From Sinorhizobium meliloti 4H41 (GTDB taxonomy: Bacteria > Pseudomonadota > Alphaproteobacteria > Rhizobiales > Rhizobiaceae): DNA of 64,000 bases. Where the stretch lies: assembly GCF_000375585.1 (NCBI RefSeq), contig NZ_AQWP01000008.1, positions 172,903-236,902 of the forward strand, in the 5' to 3' direction. Under the pieces are notes generated by a model. It searched no databases, had not been told where the DNA came from, and saw only the letters and a program-made list of their open reading frames with translations. The position numbers were made by a program, and so were the translations under genes. Shown piece after piece: positions 29,136-38,626 of this stretch (positions within the stretch are counted from its first letter, which is position 1; every line of letters starts with the position of its first letter).

Positions 29136-30425
29136 GTGTCCGAAAGCGAAGCTGAAGAACCTGGGGCAATCCTACGCCGTCGAGGCGACGGCGAGCGCAA
29201 GCTTATGCTGTTAGCCTTGGCAGCTTTGGCGGCCGCAATCGTGATCGCCTATGCGGTTCAATTGATCGACAACAGCCCCGGCGGATCGCGCATCATCCGA
29301 TTAAAGACCTTCCGTGAGGCAGCAAGGCAGACGGCCGCAAAAGACCTGGGAGGCCTTCAAGGTTACATCTTCCTCGTTCCCAAGACTGTGATTCCGTTTC
29401 GCGAGGATTTCACAGTCGGAGAACTCACCGACGTGCTCCAGGAAAATATCGCTGCCAGACCGGAAAGCCTCGTCGACCGCTATGCCTTTTCCGACTTTAT
29501 CTTGTTTCTTGGCCGCAGCTTCGCGGTCTCCGCGGCTAGCCCATTTCGGTCGGTGTCCTTTAATTCTGACCTCAAACCCGGTTCACTGGCGATCTGGTTC
29601 ATCGATCCCAGTGAGCTCGATGATCCGCAACAACTCGGCAACACGACATGCGCCTACCTCGGTTTCGCAGACGTAATCGTGTGCAACACGGCCGCAGTAC
29701 GTCAGGCACTCGAGGACATCGCAAAAATCGACCGAAGCCAAAGCCTCGCTCTCAACTACTGCGATGGAGAATGCCCAAGCAGCTTTCGGATGAACCTTCT
29801 GGGAAATCTGGATGATCTGCATTCGCTGCTGCAGCAAAACTTCCTCGTATGGCTTATTGGCCATGAGATTGGCCACGCGGTGAGACACCGTGATTGGGTA
29901 CTTCTCGCACGGAAGCCTTTGCATTTCCTCGGCCGTTATGACCCCCGTGAAGCTGAGGCCGATCATTTCGTGGGTGAGACAGTCGACCGGTTTCCAGCGC
30001 TGAAAGCGAGTTTCGCACCCCTTCTCCTGGAATATGCTGACCAGCGCTTCCTCGCACTTTACAGGCAGCGCTCTGGACCGCTTGAAATGGTCATTCCGGC
30101 GCAAAATCAGCCAGAAGCAGCGCTCAAGCTGGATGCCGACCCCCAGGCAAGCCTACTAGTGCGGGCGCTCGGTATGATTACTACGATCGTAGTGCGAGAC
30201 CCGAAAGCGCTCGGGCAAATATATCTGCGACCTATTGGCACCGGCCTCGGCTTCGTCAATTCGGTGAAATCGCCTTCATATGTGACCTTTCTCAACAGCA
30301 AAGTCGAGGCGAGAGGCCTTGAGGGGAGTAGCGGGTCCACGATCAAATGGTATGTTGTAGGGTTAATGGGCGTCTCAGGCGCTGGTTGTTTCCTGGTCTT
30401 AAGGTTGGGGAGACGGAAATTATGA
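29136..30425 (+). CDS. Membrane-anchored HExxH metallopeptidase-like protein (first of pair)
   Basis: A 429-residue protein starting at a GTG six bases after AGGAGG. One N-terminal membrane segment (about residues 23-43) and one C-terminal segment (about 404-424) bracket a large soluble domain. That domain holds LIGHEIGHAVRH (H243, E244, H247) and, 25 residues on, EAEAD (E272, D276), the gluzincin HExxH plus ExxAD zinc site of M48-like peptidases. Several cysteines (TTCAYLGFADVIVCN, YCDGEC) suggest disulfides in the periplasm. Its stop overlaps the next gene as ATGA. I do not recognise a named subfamily. Confidence 0.75.
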   Translation: MSESEAEEPGAILRRRGDGERKLMLLALAALAAAIVIAYAVQLIDNSPGGSRIIRLKTFREAARQTAAKDLGGLQGYIFLVPKTVIPFREDFTVGELTDVLQENIAARPESLVDRYAFSDFILFLGRSFAVSAASPFRSVSFNSDLKPGSLAIWFIDPSELDDPQQLGNTTCAYLGFADVIVCNTAAVRQALEDIAKIDRSQSLALNYCDGECPSSFRMNLLGNLDDLHSLLQQNFLVWLIGHEIGHAVRHRDWVLLARKPLHFLGRYDPREAEADHFVGETVDRFPALKASFAPLLLEYADQRFLALYRQRSGPLEMVIPAQNQPEAALKLDADPQASLLVRALGMITTIVVRDPKALGQIYLRPIGTGLGFVNSVKSPSYVTFLNSKVEARGLEGSSGSTIKWYVVGLMGVSGAGCFLVLRLGRRKL

Positions 30426-30871
30426 GGACAGTGTATTCGTTATTTGCGTTAGTGGTCGCGTTTGCGGCGATCTATGCAGTTTACTATCAGGCGAGCGGCG
30501 CAGACGGCCTCGGTTTTGAAGGTTCGGAGGTCTCGATTGTTGGCGTGATCGGGACCGCTCTCGTGCTTCTGTTTGGAATTTTCTTCGGTTGCCTATTTCG
30601 TCGCCTCGGCGGCAAAGACCGTCAAATCGATGTGCTCAAGGAAGTCCTGGCTGTGACACGTTCGTCCAGCTTCATCGCTGCCTTGTGCGTTTCACCCTTC
30701 GTGTTCTTCGCAATCTACGCTATCGTGAATGGTTCTCCGGGTGATCCTGCCTCTTACCTGCTTGCGTTTCAAAATGGATTTTTCTGCCAGGCCATCTTCA
30801 ATCGCATGTTCAAGGAAGATGGACAGCCGGTTGTTGCGCCCGACACGCCAAGAAAGGCGAAAACCAGATGA
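30422..30871 (+). CDS. Small three-span membrane protein between two metallopeptidases
   Basis: A 149-residue protein, start ATG overlapping the previous stop codon, hence translationally coupled. It has three hydrophobic segments (about residues 4-24, 42-63 and 80-103) with a charged cytoplasmic-type loop RRLGGKDRQIDVLKE between the second and third, and a basic C-terminus. No family recognised. The coupling and position suggest it is a membrane partner, substrate or immunity-like component for the metallopeptidases on either side. Confidence 0.65.
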   Translation: MRTVYSLFALVVAFAAIYAVYYQASGADGLGFEGSEVSIVGVIGTALVLLFGIFFGCLFRRLGGKDRQIDVLKEVLAVTRSSSFIAALCVSPFVFFAIYAIVNGSPGDPASYLLAFQNGFFCQAIFNRMFKEDGQPVVAPDTPRKAKTR

Positions 30872-30955
30872 AACGGCAATCGGTTCCTGACACGAGCGAC
30901 GAACCGCTTACACCAGTCTGCTAAGCGGCCGAGCACGACTGATAGGGGGATTGCG

Positions 30956-31897
30956 ATGCGCGGATACGCTATCGTCGTCGTTGGCCTGCTCGTCGTTGCA
31001 GCAGTTGCTGGGACATTGTTTCTACGTGAAGACGATGCCGCCTATATCGGTCGCGTGAGTAAACTCGATGCAAGATGGCGCGACATTTCGCTTCAAACCT
31101 TCAAGGAAATTATCGAACCGTCTAAGATCGGTCGGGATTATGCGTTTAATGAGCCATTGGGACACCACCAGATAGCGTTTCTAGTGTTCGATTCCAGGCT
31201 GGCAGCCGTACGGCCGTCGAAGGTCGGCGCGTGTGGATATTTCCCGGGCTCCAAAAGCATATTTTGCGACGTCAGTTTTATAGACAAGTTCTTGGCCGAC
31301 AGGGATTTCGACAAGAAAATCGCTCCCTTTGAGGGCGACCGTCCGATCGATCAACCGTTTGATCTCCAGGCGTTGTCCTCCGACGAATATGATCTCAACC
31401 GCCTGTTCATGCTGCAATGGGTCCTGGGCCACGAACTCGGGCACTTTCTTGCCGGCCATCAGGCTTCCAACTTTGCACCGACGCCTCTTGATGCCCGCGT
31501 GGAGGGTAAGAGCGTGTCGCAGGAGAAGGAGATCGAGGCCGACGCTTTCCTCGCGTCTCACTTCGACCCGAATTCGGATGTCGGCGCGCGGTTTTACCAA
31601 AATCTGATCTATCTGTTGAATGTAGAGGTCCATCGGAAAGCCTGTCCCGGCCTGTCCCCCTTGCAATACTGCGACAAGATCCAAGCTGGAGCAGGGATTT
31701 TTTCCCCAGCAACGGCCGTCTATTTCAAAGCAGGCGGCTCTCATCCCGAATATCTCATCCGGCTCGTTCGCCTTCTAAAGGAGGCACATCGGCGCTACAA
31801 CCTCGGCGCAATCGGCTACCTGAACGACAAGATCGTCGACTACTTCAAAGAGGATGCCGACGAAAACTCGTGTCTGCTGGGCATCATCTGCCGGTAG
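30956..31897 (+). CDS. Membrane-anchored HExxH metallopeptidase-like protein (second of pair)
   Basis: A 313-residue protein with an AGGGGGA box before its ATG. A single N-terminal membrane segment or uncleaved signal (about residues 4-23) is followed by a soluble domain with VLGHELGHFLAGH (H159, E160, H163) and EIEAD (E192, D196), the same zinc-site spacing as its neighbour. Overall similarity to the first protease is low outside this site and shared blocks such as a conserved small Cys-bearing loop (ACGYFPGSKSIFCDV). It lacks the C-terminal membrane helix. The two proteases and the small membrane protein form one operon. Confidence 0.72.
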   Translation: MRGYAIVVVGLLVVAAVAGTLFLREDDAAYIGRVSKLDARWRDISLQTFKEIIEPSKIGRDYAFNEPLGHHQIAFLVFDSRLAAVRPSKVGACGYFPGSKSIFCDVSFIDKFLADRDFDKKIAPFEGDRPIDQPFDLQALSSDEYDLNRLFMLQWVLGHELGHFLAGHQASNFAPTPLDARVEGKSVSQEKEIEADAFLASHFDPNSDVGARFYQNLIYLLNVEVHRKACPGLSPLQYCDKIQAGAGIFSPATAVYFKAGGSHPEYLIRLVRLLKEAHRRYNLGAIGYLNDKIVDYFKEDADENSCLLGIICR

Positions 31898-31900
31898 ACA

Positions 31901-32320
31901 CTAGATCGTGGCGTTACTCAACGTCGAAGCTATTTCCTCGGAGATCCCCAGTAACAGTGGAGATCCTTCTTTTTCGCCATCAAACAGAACGAGAAGCCGC
32001 CTTACATGCTCGTCGTGGCTTATTGGAAAAAGCGCCTCCGCTTTTCGGTTGTCGCCGGCTCCCGGAATATCAGTCAATGAGACCACCGGGGCTATGCCGT
32101 CCTCCATGACACCGTCCCACGTGTAGATCGAATACTTTCCGGTGACATCGGCCGCCGGTCCCGCCAGGATCAGGAAGTGGTCTCCTTCCAAGGCTATATC
32201 GCGCACTCCCATGCCGTCCCCGAGCGGAATCCTGAACAGTTGTGCGCCCAGCTCGCCGTCCTTTGCCAAGCCCTTGAGCGAAACCGACAGGACGGATCTG
32301 GTCAAGGCTCTTTTGATCAA
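31901..32320 (-). pseudogene. 3' remnant of a DUF3616 gene
   Basis: Up to 139 codons that read as the C-terminal half of DUF3616: GDGMGVRDIALEGDHFLILAGPAADVTGKYSIYTWDG. The 5' half is absent; sequence upstream belongs to the oppositely oriented peptidase remnant. No function is assigned to DUF3616, which has a beta-propeller-like composition. The fragment marks a recombination junction near 32290. Confidence 0.65.
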
Positions 32321-32976
32321 TTCCGCAGAGCGCGGCGAGCATGATCCACGCCTCGGATGGGGAACTCCATATCAGGGCCATTTGCCATGGACCTGTGCGT
32401 CTGGCAGCGTCACGCTTGCCTGGCGGGCGCAACTTGAGCCCGGAACCGCCTACTACTGGAATGATATTCCCATCCCTCCCGAGCTAGTGCGAGACAGCAA
32501 GTTGTTTGGGCGCGCCAGCCTTACGGCCGTGCTGCGCCCCCTCGTTTCGCCGTTGGGCGGCGCGAAACTATTTTGCTTCCCGGCTGGAGACATCATTAAT
32601 GTATCAGACTGGGCCGGAAAAATGGCTGTCCCTTCTTGGCTCGATGAAAGAGTCGACGCTTCCAGAAAACGACGCTCGCGATGAGCTTCGCAAATGCCAG
32701 CCGATCAGGAGGCATTGCCGGGACTTTTCCAAGGGCAGCGGGCTTGGTTTTTCGGGCACTCACTTGCGCCTCTACGCTCGCGTCTACATGCGCGACCTCT
32801 ACCAGTTCGGGTGGACGCATCACAGACAGGCCGGCGCGCAAGAAGTTGCGTTTGTACTTACACTTTCGAGCGCGGATGGAGAAAAATCGATCTATGACTC
32901 GACGGCACGGGCGCTTGGAAACTTCGTTGAAAGCGCCGTCCTGAACCAGGACATCGAGGTTTCGAATGAGCTTTAG
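32280..32976 (+). pseudogene. C-terminal remnant of an IetS-like S8 (subtilisin) peptidase
   Basis: From about 32285 the plus strand encodes DLVKALLINSAERGEHDPRLGWGTP and YYWNDIPIPPELVRDSKLFGRASLTAVLRPLVSPLGGA; after a frameshift near 32570, SLLGSMKESTLPENDARDELRKCQPIRRHCRDFSKG and YMRDLYQFGWTHHR follow. This is the C-terminal region of the S8 peptidase of the IetAS anti-phage system. The catalytic subtilisin core and the partner ATPase gene are missing upstream, cut off by the DUF3616 fragment, so the system is dead here. Confidence 0.65.
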
Positions 32977-33210
32977 CGGATCGACGTCTCCAGAATTCGC
33001 GATAGCTGAAGCAATCGAAGCAGATGCGTCTGGGGTGGCTGACTTTCCACCATTTCTCGAAAAAGCATTTGCCGGGCTCTCAACGTCGCCAGTGTAGGGG
33101 TGGAAGTCGCGCCTCGTGGTTATGCTGATCGCGTGAGCTTCAAAGTCTAGGCGAAAGCGCTCCGGGCAGCCAAATTTGGGCCGAACATCTGGGTCGCCAA
33201 AGTCAAAAAG

Positions 33211-34994
33211 TTACCAATCTTCCGATCCTGCCAACATCAGCCCTGCTTCGTTGATGAACGGGCAGGGTCGATTTCGCCTGTCGGAGAAATCGGACGCTAC
33301 GAGGAGAACTTTCTTTGCACGAGTGATGCCCACATAGAACAATCGCCGGGCTTCATCGTACTGTTCTTGGGTGGTGCTCGAAAAATGAGGGAGGTGGCCG
33401 TGATTCATGCTGATCATTGCGACCGCATCGAATTCGCGACCCTTCGAATTGTGCATCGTAATCAACTTGAGAGCTTTCTCCGGGTTGGCGAAAAGCCCCA
33501 TGTCCGAAATAGTGAGGTTTTCAAGGTCGACGCGATTTGCCCGCATGTCTCGAACCATCTCATCCGCTGACGCTTCAAGGAGCGCCGTCGGCGGAACCGG
33601 GACCCAGCCGTCGATATACAGCTGCTCCGCCATTTCAGCCGCGATTTGATAAAGCCATGCCTTTCCACCAGGATGAGCCGTCGCACAGGCTCGTGCGCGA
33701 TAGATTAGAGCCAGTGCGGTCCGGCGTCCCGCGTAGCTGAAGACGTCAAACCGCGTTGCGCCTGTGATGTCGCCTATAAGCCTGAACAGCGCATTCTCAA
33801 CACCTGGAAGGCCAATAAAGTGTCCGACTCAGCGCAGGCGCCGAGTTGTTCGGCCAAGCCGGCAAGTAGACGCCGCCGTCTGTAGGGGCGAGCGCCCGGC
33901 CCAAAAACCGGGACATCAAATTCCCTTAACGCACGCGCTATGGGTATGAGATGCGTCCACCACGGCGCGAGCACGGCAGCGTTTCCGAGCTCGATGCCCT
34001 CGTCTTGCAGCATAGGAAGAAAATGCTCGGTAATCGCGTTGAGGGGTTGTGAGACATGAACGTAGGTAACCCTGGCATCAAAGGCCTTCGCTTTTCCTTC
34101 CGAATGCATGCGAGGATTGGTCGCGATTAGGGTGTGCGCTGTATCGACGACGCCTGGTGCCGATCGAAAATTTGCAGTAAGCGAGTAGTCTAACTCGGCA
34201 CCAATCTCGGTCGCAAAGTCCTGCGCCAAATCGGGCCGAGCACCGGCAAAGCTCATGATTGACTGGTTGTGGTCGCCGACCATAAAGAATTTCGTGGTCA
34301 GATGGCGGTGTAATTCGCGAAAAATTGCCAGCTGGACGTCGGTAGTGTCTTGAAACTCGTCCACCAAGAGCCATTCAAATCGCGCGGCGATTCCTCTGGC
34401 AACAAACGAATGCTCCCGCAGAATTTGCAGCGAATAAATTAGGATCATCGCGAAATCGAGAAAACCGCGTGCCCGGACGAATTCCCAGTACAGAATGGCA
34501 GAGTCGCGCGTCACGATGCCATGCTCAAAGCCGTCCCCGGCCGGCTCGCCATGGACGTCAGTTCGCAAGGATTCGTAGTCGTCGAAGGTTCTCGCCATGG
34601 TGGCGCGACCGAAGTGATCCTCTACCGCTTCGACGATCTGCTCGAAGTCGGCGATTTCCCGTGTTAAAACCTTGAAAGTCGGCGGCAACTCAGCAACGAG
34701 CCAGCTGTAAGGCCTCAGAATGTTTTGAAGGCAGAACGAGTGGATCGTTGAAACATCGCACTTTTCGCTGCTCGTATTGGTTCCGTAGATCCGTAAGCGC
34801 GATTCAATTTCATCCACGGCCGCATTTGTGTAGGTTATGCAACCAATAAATCGGGGGGACTTCTCGACAGTATCTGCAAGCCCAAGAAGCTTTGCGAGGA
34901 TCACGCGGGTTTTTCCGCTGCCGGGGCAGGCGGCAAGTAGCAGGTGCTTTTCCACCTCGACGGCCGACTGTTGCTCCTCGGTCAGCGAGATCAT
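33211..34994 (-). pseudogene. gajB: GajB, UvrD/REP-like helicase of a Gabija system, with one frameshift
   Basis: The first frame (34994-33774, 406 residues) has the SF1 helicase core: LTEEQQSAV Q-motif, Walker A AACPGSGKT (residues 21-29), ITYTNAAVDEIESR, and WLLVDEFQDTTDVQLAIF with the DExQ box, then GDHNQSIMSFAGA. Near 33800 the reading frame shifts by one base. The next frame resumes directly with NALFRLIGDITGATRFDVFSYAG and ends with KLITMHNSKGREFDAVAMI and RRLFYVGITRAKKVLLVAS, motifs V and VI. Without the shift the protein would be about 594 residues. It overlaps gajA by four bases. The shift is either inactivating or a sequencing error. Confidence 0.85.
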
Positions 34995-36802
34995 TCTGAG
35001 AGCCAGTCAAACGCTTGTTGAATGTATTCAGGGAGCTCGTTCGCACGATCGGCAAAACGTGCGGCGACTTGAGCGTAACGCGCCTTGCCAAATCTCTTGG
35101 CGGTATTCAGTACGGCTCCGCCGAGTTCCACCCGTAGCTTGACCTCATCATCAAGCGGCAGAGATCCCGAGCATAGTTTGGCATAGCCGGAGGACAAGGC
35201 CGCATGAATTTTCGGCGCACCCAACGCCTCTGCGGCCGCGATGTGCATCGGCAAAAGGCCCTTGGTGGTAAGCTCGCGTTCGAAGGTCGTTGCTCCAAGG
35301 AAGACTTGAACAAAATCGTTCTCGAGCGTCATCAGGTCGGGAGCAGAGTTGTCCGGGTTGAAATCAAGCACGCTGGCGTCTGACGGGATGAGGTCGGCGT
35401 CTGCGACGATGGCGCACCTCTTTTCAAGCGAACCGTGCGCGAAAAGTTTTGCATAGACGTCGAAGTGAACACCGTGGATCGCAGTCAGTGAAATGCCAAC
35501 GCGCTCCAACTTCACCTTGTGAACACTTTCGATAAGAGCGGGTATCAAGAACAATTCGGCGGCCCCTTCTACCAGCATGACCTTCCTCGCGTAGAGAAGG
35601 CTGCTTTTCGTAGAGTCCAGATAGCGCTCCAGATCGGAAATTTCGCCGGACGTCAATTTGGCATTCAAGGCCAGATTGCCCGCCGCGATATTGGCGTCGC
35701 CTCTTTTTGTGAGCGATACGATCGTCTTGAGGGGAACCTGTGACGTCACATGGGTGCTATGGCTCGTGAGAACCGTCTGGACGCCGATCGAGTTCAACGC
35801 AGAGATGAGAGAATATTGAAGCTGGGGATGCAGGTGAGCCTCAGGTTCCTCGATGAGGATGAGCTGTCCCGAAGAGTTTCCACCGGCGATGCGGCGTTTG
35901 AGATATTCGATGAGAATTGAGATGTAGAGGATGTTGTTCATTCCCAAGCCGTTGCGGCCTGGTTCAAATTCCTGGAGTGATGTGTCCGATAGAATTAGCT
36001 TGAGGTTACGCAGGATTGCCCGGAACGTGGCCGCCGACAGCCCTAGCTTTGCACCCATCTCAAAAGCTGGACCCGAGACGACTTTGAAGCGCAAGTCGAT
36101 CGCCTCAGCCACATCGGAAATGGTTTTCGATTTCGCAATCAAGTTGTTTGCTTCATCGAGAATTTCGATCAGTTCCTGCTGCTCCTCCTTCGGTATTTCG
36201 AAAGACTCGATCAGCTTGATCAAGGGCGATTGACGTGGATTGCGCAAATCGCCCTCGACGTCGCGAAGGGCCGGCAGATGGACAACAAGAAATGATTGAA
36301 GATCGGCAAATCGCACTGCTTCCCCAACGCCATCCTCGTTCCACTCGAGGTCGAGGAGATCAATCGCCGGGTTTCCCCCTCCGCGGATCTCCCAGGCGTA
36401 ATCGTCAAGCCTTAAGCTACCCGGTTGGATAGCGCCGCTCGCGAGTTGCTCGCGAACGCCAGGCTTGGGCCGGAATCGGTAAAAGATCCTCGCGCGATCG
36501 GCGCCAGTCTTCCATGTGCTGACCAGAGCCTCTTCATTCACAATTCCCTCGAAACCTGTCAATTCGACCCCGATTAGGACCTCTGTAGGCGTCGAGATAT
36601 CCACATTGGCGTTGATGTCTTCTCGGAGAAGCGAGCGCAGCGTCGACGGAAGCGAAATATCGAGGCAGATCTGAATGGCCCGCAGAATTGCGGTTTTTCC
36701 GGTATTGTTCTCGCCTATGATACAACAAAGATCGTTTTCTACATTGACATCTAACCTGTGAAACGTCCGGAAATTTTTTACAACGATCCTTGCTACTCGC
36801 AC
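34991..36802 (-). CDS. gajA: GajA, OLD-family ATPase-nuclease of a Gabija defence system
   Basis: A 603-residue protein. The ABC-type ATPase has Walker A GENNTGKT (30-37), the NGLGMNNILYISI signature (284-296), Walker B LILIEEPEAHLHPQ (314-327) and an H-loop TSHSTHV. The C-terminal Toprim nuclease has KVMLVEGAAE (E412) and IVADADLIP (D468, D470). GajA complexes with GajB and nicks DNA when nucleotide levels fall during phage infection. All catalytic residues are intact and length matches the family (about 580). gajA is first in the operon and coupled to gajB by an ATGA overlap. Confidence 0.9.
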   Translation of the reverse strand: MRVARIVVKNFRTFHRLDVNVENDLCCIIGENNTGKTAILRAIQICLDISLPSTLRSLLREDINANVDISTPTEVLIGVELTGFEGIVNEEALVSTWKTGADRARIFYRFRPKPGVREQLASGAIQPGSLRLDDYAWEIRGGGNPAIDLLDLEWNEDGVGEAVRFADLQSFLVVHLPALRDVEGDLRNPRQSPLIKLIESFEIPKEEQQELIEILDEANNLIAKSKTISDVAEAIDLRFKVVSGPAFEMGAKLGLSAATFRAILRNLKLILSDTSLQEFEPGRNGLGMNNILYISILIEYLKRRIAGGNSSGQLILIEEPEAHLHPQLQYSLISALNSIGVQTVLTSHSTHVTSQVPLKTIVSLTKRGDANIAAGNLALNAKLTSGEISDLERYLDSTKSSLLYARKVMLVEGAAELFLIPALIESVHKVKLERVGISLTAIHGVHFDVYAKLFAHGSLEKRCAIVADADLIPSDASVLDFNPDNSAPDLMTLENDFVQVFLGATTFERELTTKGLLPMHIAAAEALGAPKIHAALSSGYAKLCSGSLPLDDEVKLRVELGGAVLNTAKRFGKARYAQVAARFADRANELPEYIQQAFDWLSE

Positions 36803-37441
36803 CAGAGACCCCGTTCCAACGACTAAACTCCTCTTTTACCCGTGCAAGATGTATAACGACAAAAAGGGCCGCGCGACATCGTTTTGTAGTAGCGCTGCCA
36901 ACAAGGTGCTCGGCGTCCGAACCCGCTGGAATTTGTTCGCCATTTTGAAAAAGACATTCCCGCAGCTCCGGGTTATGGGCCCATGTTGAAGCTGCTAGTC
37001 AACGAGGCGGGAATTATTCTATTTCACGCTTCGAAAGTAGGCCTCGCTCGGCCTTTGCGAAATAAGCCGGAAAACCCTAGCCTCAGTGTATCTGGTTGTT
37101 TCCGCTCAATAACCTTCCGGATTTTAACTTGTCTCCCGGTTCGAATTGGTTCAAGACCCGTCTCTGAAATCGAGCAGGATAGAGCGTTTTCGATTGTTAA
37201 GCCTTCAGAGGTCAGTTAGCACTTTCAGACTGAAATGAGCTTTTGCCAATCGGCCCACCTCATGCAGGCAGGCATTGGTCGTTTATCCAATGCGATGACT
37301 GCAATTGGCGCAACCCTGCCTTTTATGATGAGCGTGGCACTGATTTCACTTGACGTGAACTGATCATCATAACCACGTACAAGGCAACTTGGTCTTGTGA
37401 GGAAGTGAATTACAATGGTCGAGTTGATCGGGAGGAAAGTC
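36803..37441. other. Intergenic, no gene recognised
   Basis: Holds the region upstream of gajA and of the exported protein at 37442. AT-richer than its flanks. A 16-bp word, AAGGTGCTCGGCGTCC, at 36903-36918 recurs exactly at 38481-38496. I see no coding signature. A purine-rich GGGAGGAAAG at 37430-37439 is the ribosome-binding site of the following gene. Confidence 0.5.
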
Positions 37442-38348
37442 ATGCGTTTCATCTTGCTTGTTTTGACCTTTTTCGCCGGCATGGTCACGACGGCTGCTGA
37501 GGGTTTTGCAGCCGAACAATGCCCGAGGGCAGCGCAGTGCCGCGAGACGCCGCCAGAAGGCAAGTTGATCCACAAACCCAATAGCGCTGGGAATAGGATT
37601 TGGACCAGTCCATGGCCCCAACACTTTCCCCAGTTCTGATGATCAAATCTGCCTCGAGATTGCCGCATGCCCTCAGGCCGGGGCCTTCGGAAAGTTTCTT
37701 AAGGCTGTATCGGGTCAGTGCAAGCAGAAGCATTTCAACGGTTACTTTGGCCTTGACGGCTTGACGTTTGGTATTCTCGATTGGACGTCTTCGAGTATTC
37801 CCGGTGTACTGAAGGCGCATGAGGCTCGCTCACCGTCTGAATACCAGCGTCTCTTCGGGACGCTGCCGACGAAGAACGGGTGTGTCGATACCGCTTGGGT
37901 CTGCAAGGCCAACCGAGAGGCCGCTTTCATGTGCGACAGTGCATTGCGTGAAGGCTTCACGTCAGCACTGGCGACGAGCGATTTTCGAAAAGCCCAAATG
38001 GACTATGCGTTGAAGCAATATGAAGAGCGTCTCAAGCGTTATGAATCGCTTGCTCTAAAGACGGAATATGGCAATACGGCCATGGCAGTCTTGGCGAATA
38101 ATCTTAAGCGGACAAATGCGTGCAAGCCCTCGGTATGGAAGGCTGCCTGCAGCAAGAAGCCCACGGAACGCGAAGTGGTCGACTGCATGCTACAAAAATA
38201 TATTGATGGCACGTGCAGGGGCAGCATCAGAGGTTCGCGCGAACGGGTCAAGGTTATCAAAGCTTTGTTCGAGGGTGAGTCAGAGAGCACCATCATTCAC
38301 CCGAAAATTTCGGAGGTGGAGCAATGCGTAACCAACTGGAGCCGCTAA
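37442..38348 (+). pseudogene. Exported Cys-rich protein, frameshifted
   Basis: A strong GGGAGGAAAG box precedes an ATG and a clean signal peptide (MRFILLVLTFFAGMVTTAAE, cleavage near GFA-AEQC). This frame ends at 37639, but the neighbouring frame reads on from about 37620 as SSDDQICLEIAACPQAGAFGKF and continues without stops to 38348. One base is therefore gained or lost around 37600-37640; joined, the product is about 300 residues with about ten cysteines, exported to the periplasm. A block HFNGYFGLDGLTFGILDWTS hints at a lysozyme-like fold, but I cannot assign a family. Confidence 0.6.
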
Positions 38349-38626
38349 TCAAACGCTCTAATAAGGCGGGGCCAGGAAGCATGCCAAAGGACTGCTCGGC
38401 TGTTCGCTATACCGCCGGGATGGTCGAGCGTGCTTGAAGAATGCTCAGCGGAAACCGATGCTGGGCGCGGCCAGCGGCCGAAGGTGCTCGGCGTCCAGTC
38501 ATGCGGTTAGCCGACAAATGTGAACTGGAGGGCTGTGAGGTTTGACTTGGCTAACCAGCATCTCAACATCGCGGCTCTCGTCTACTTCTATGGAACCCTC
38601 TCAAACAGTGTTCACGAAATGGCGCT

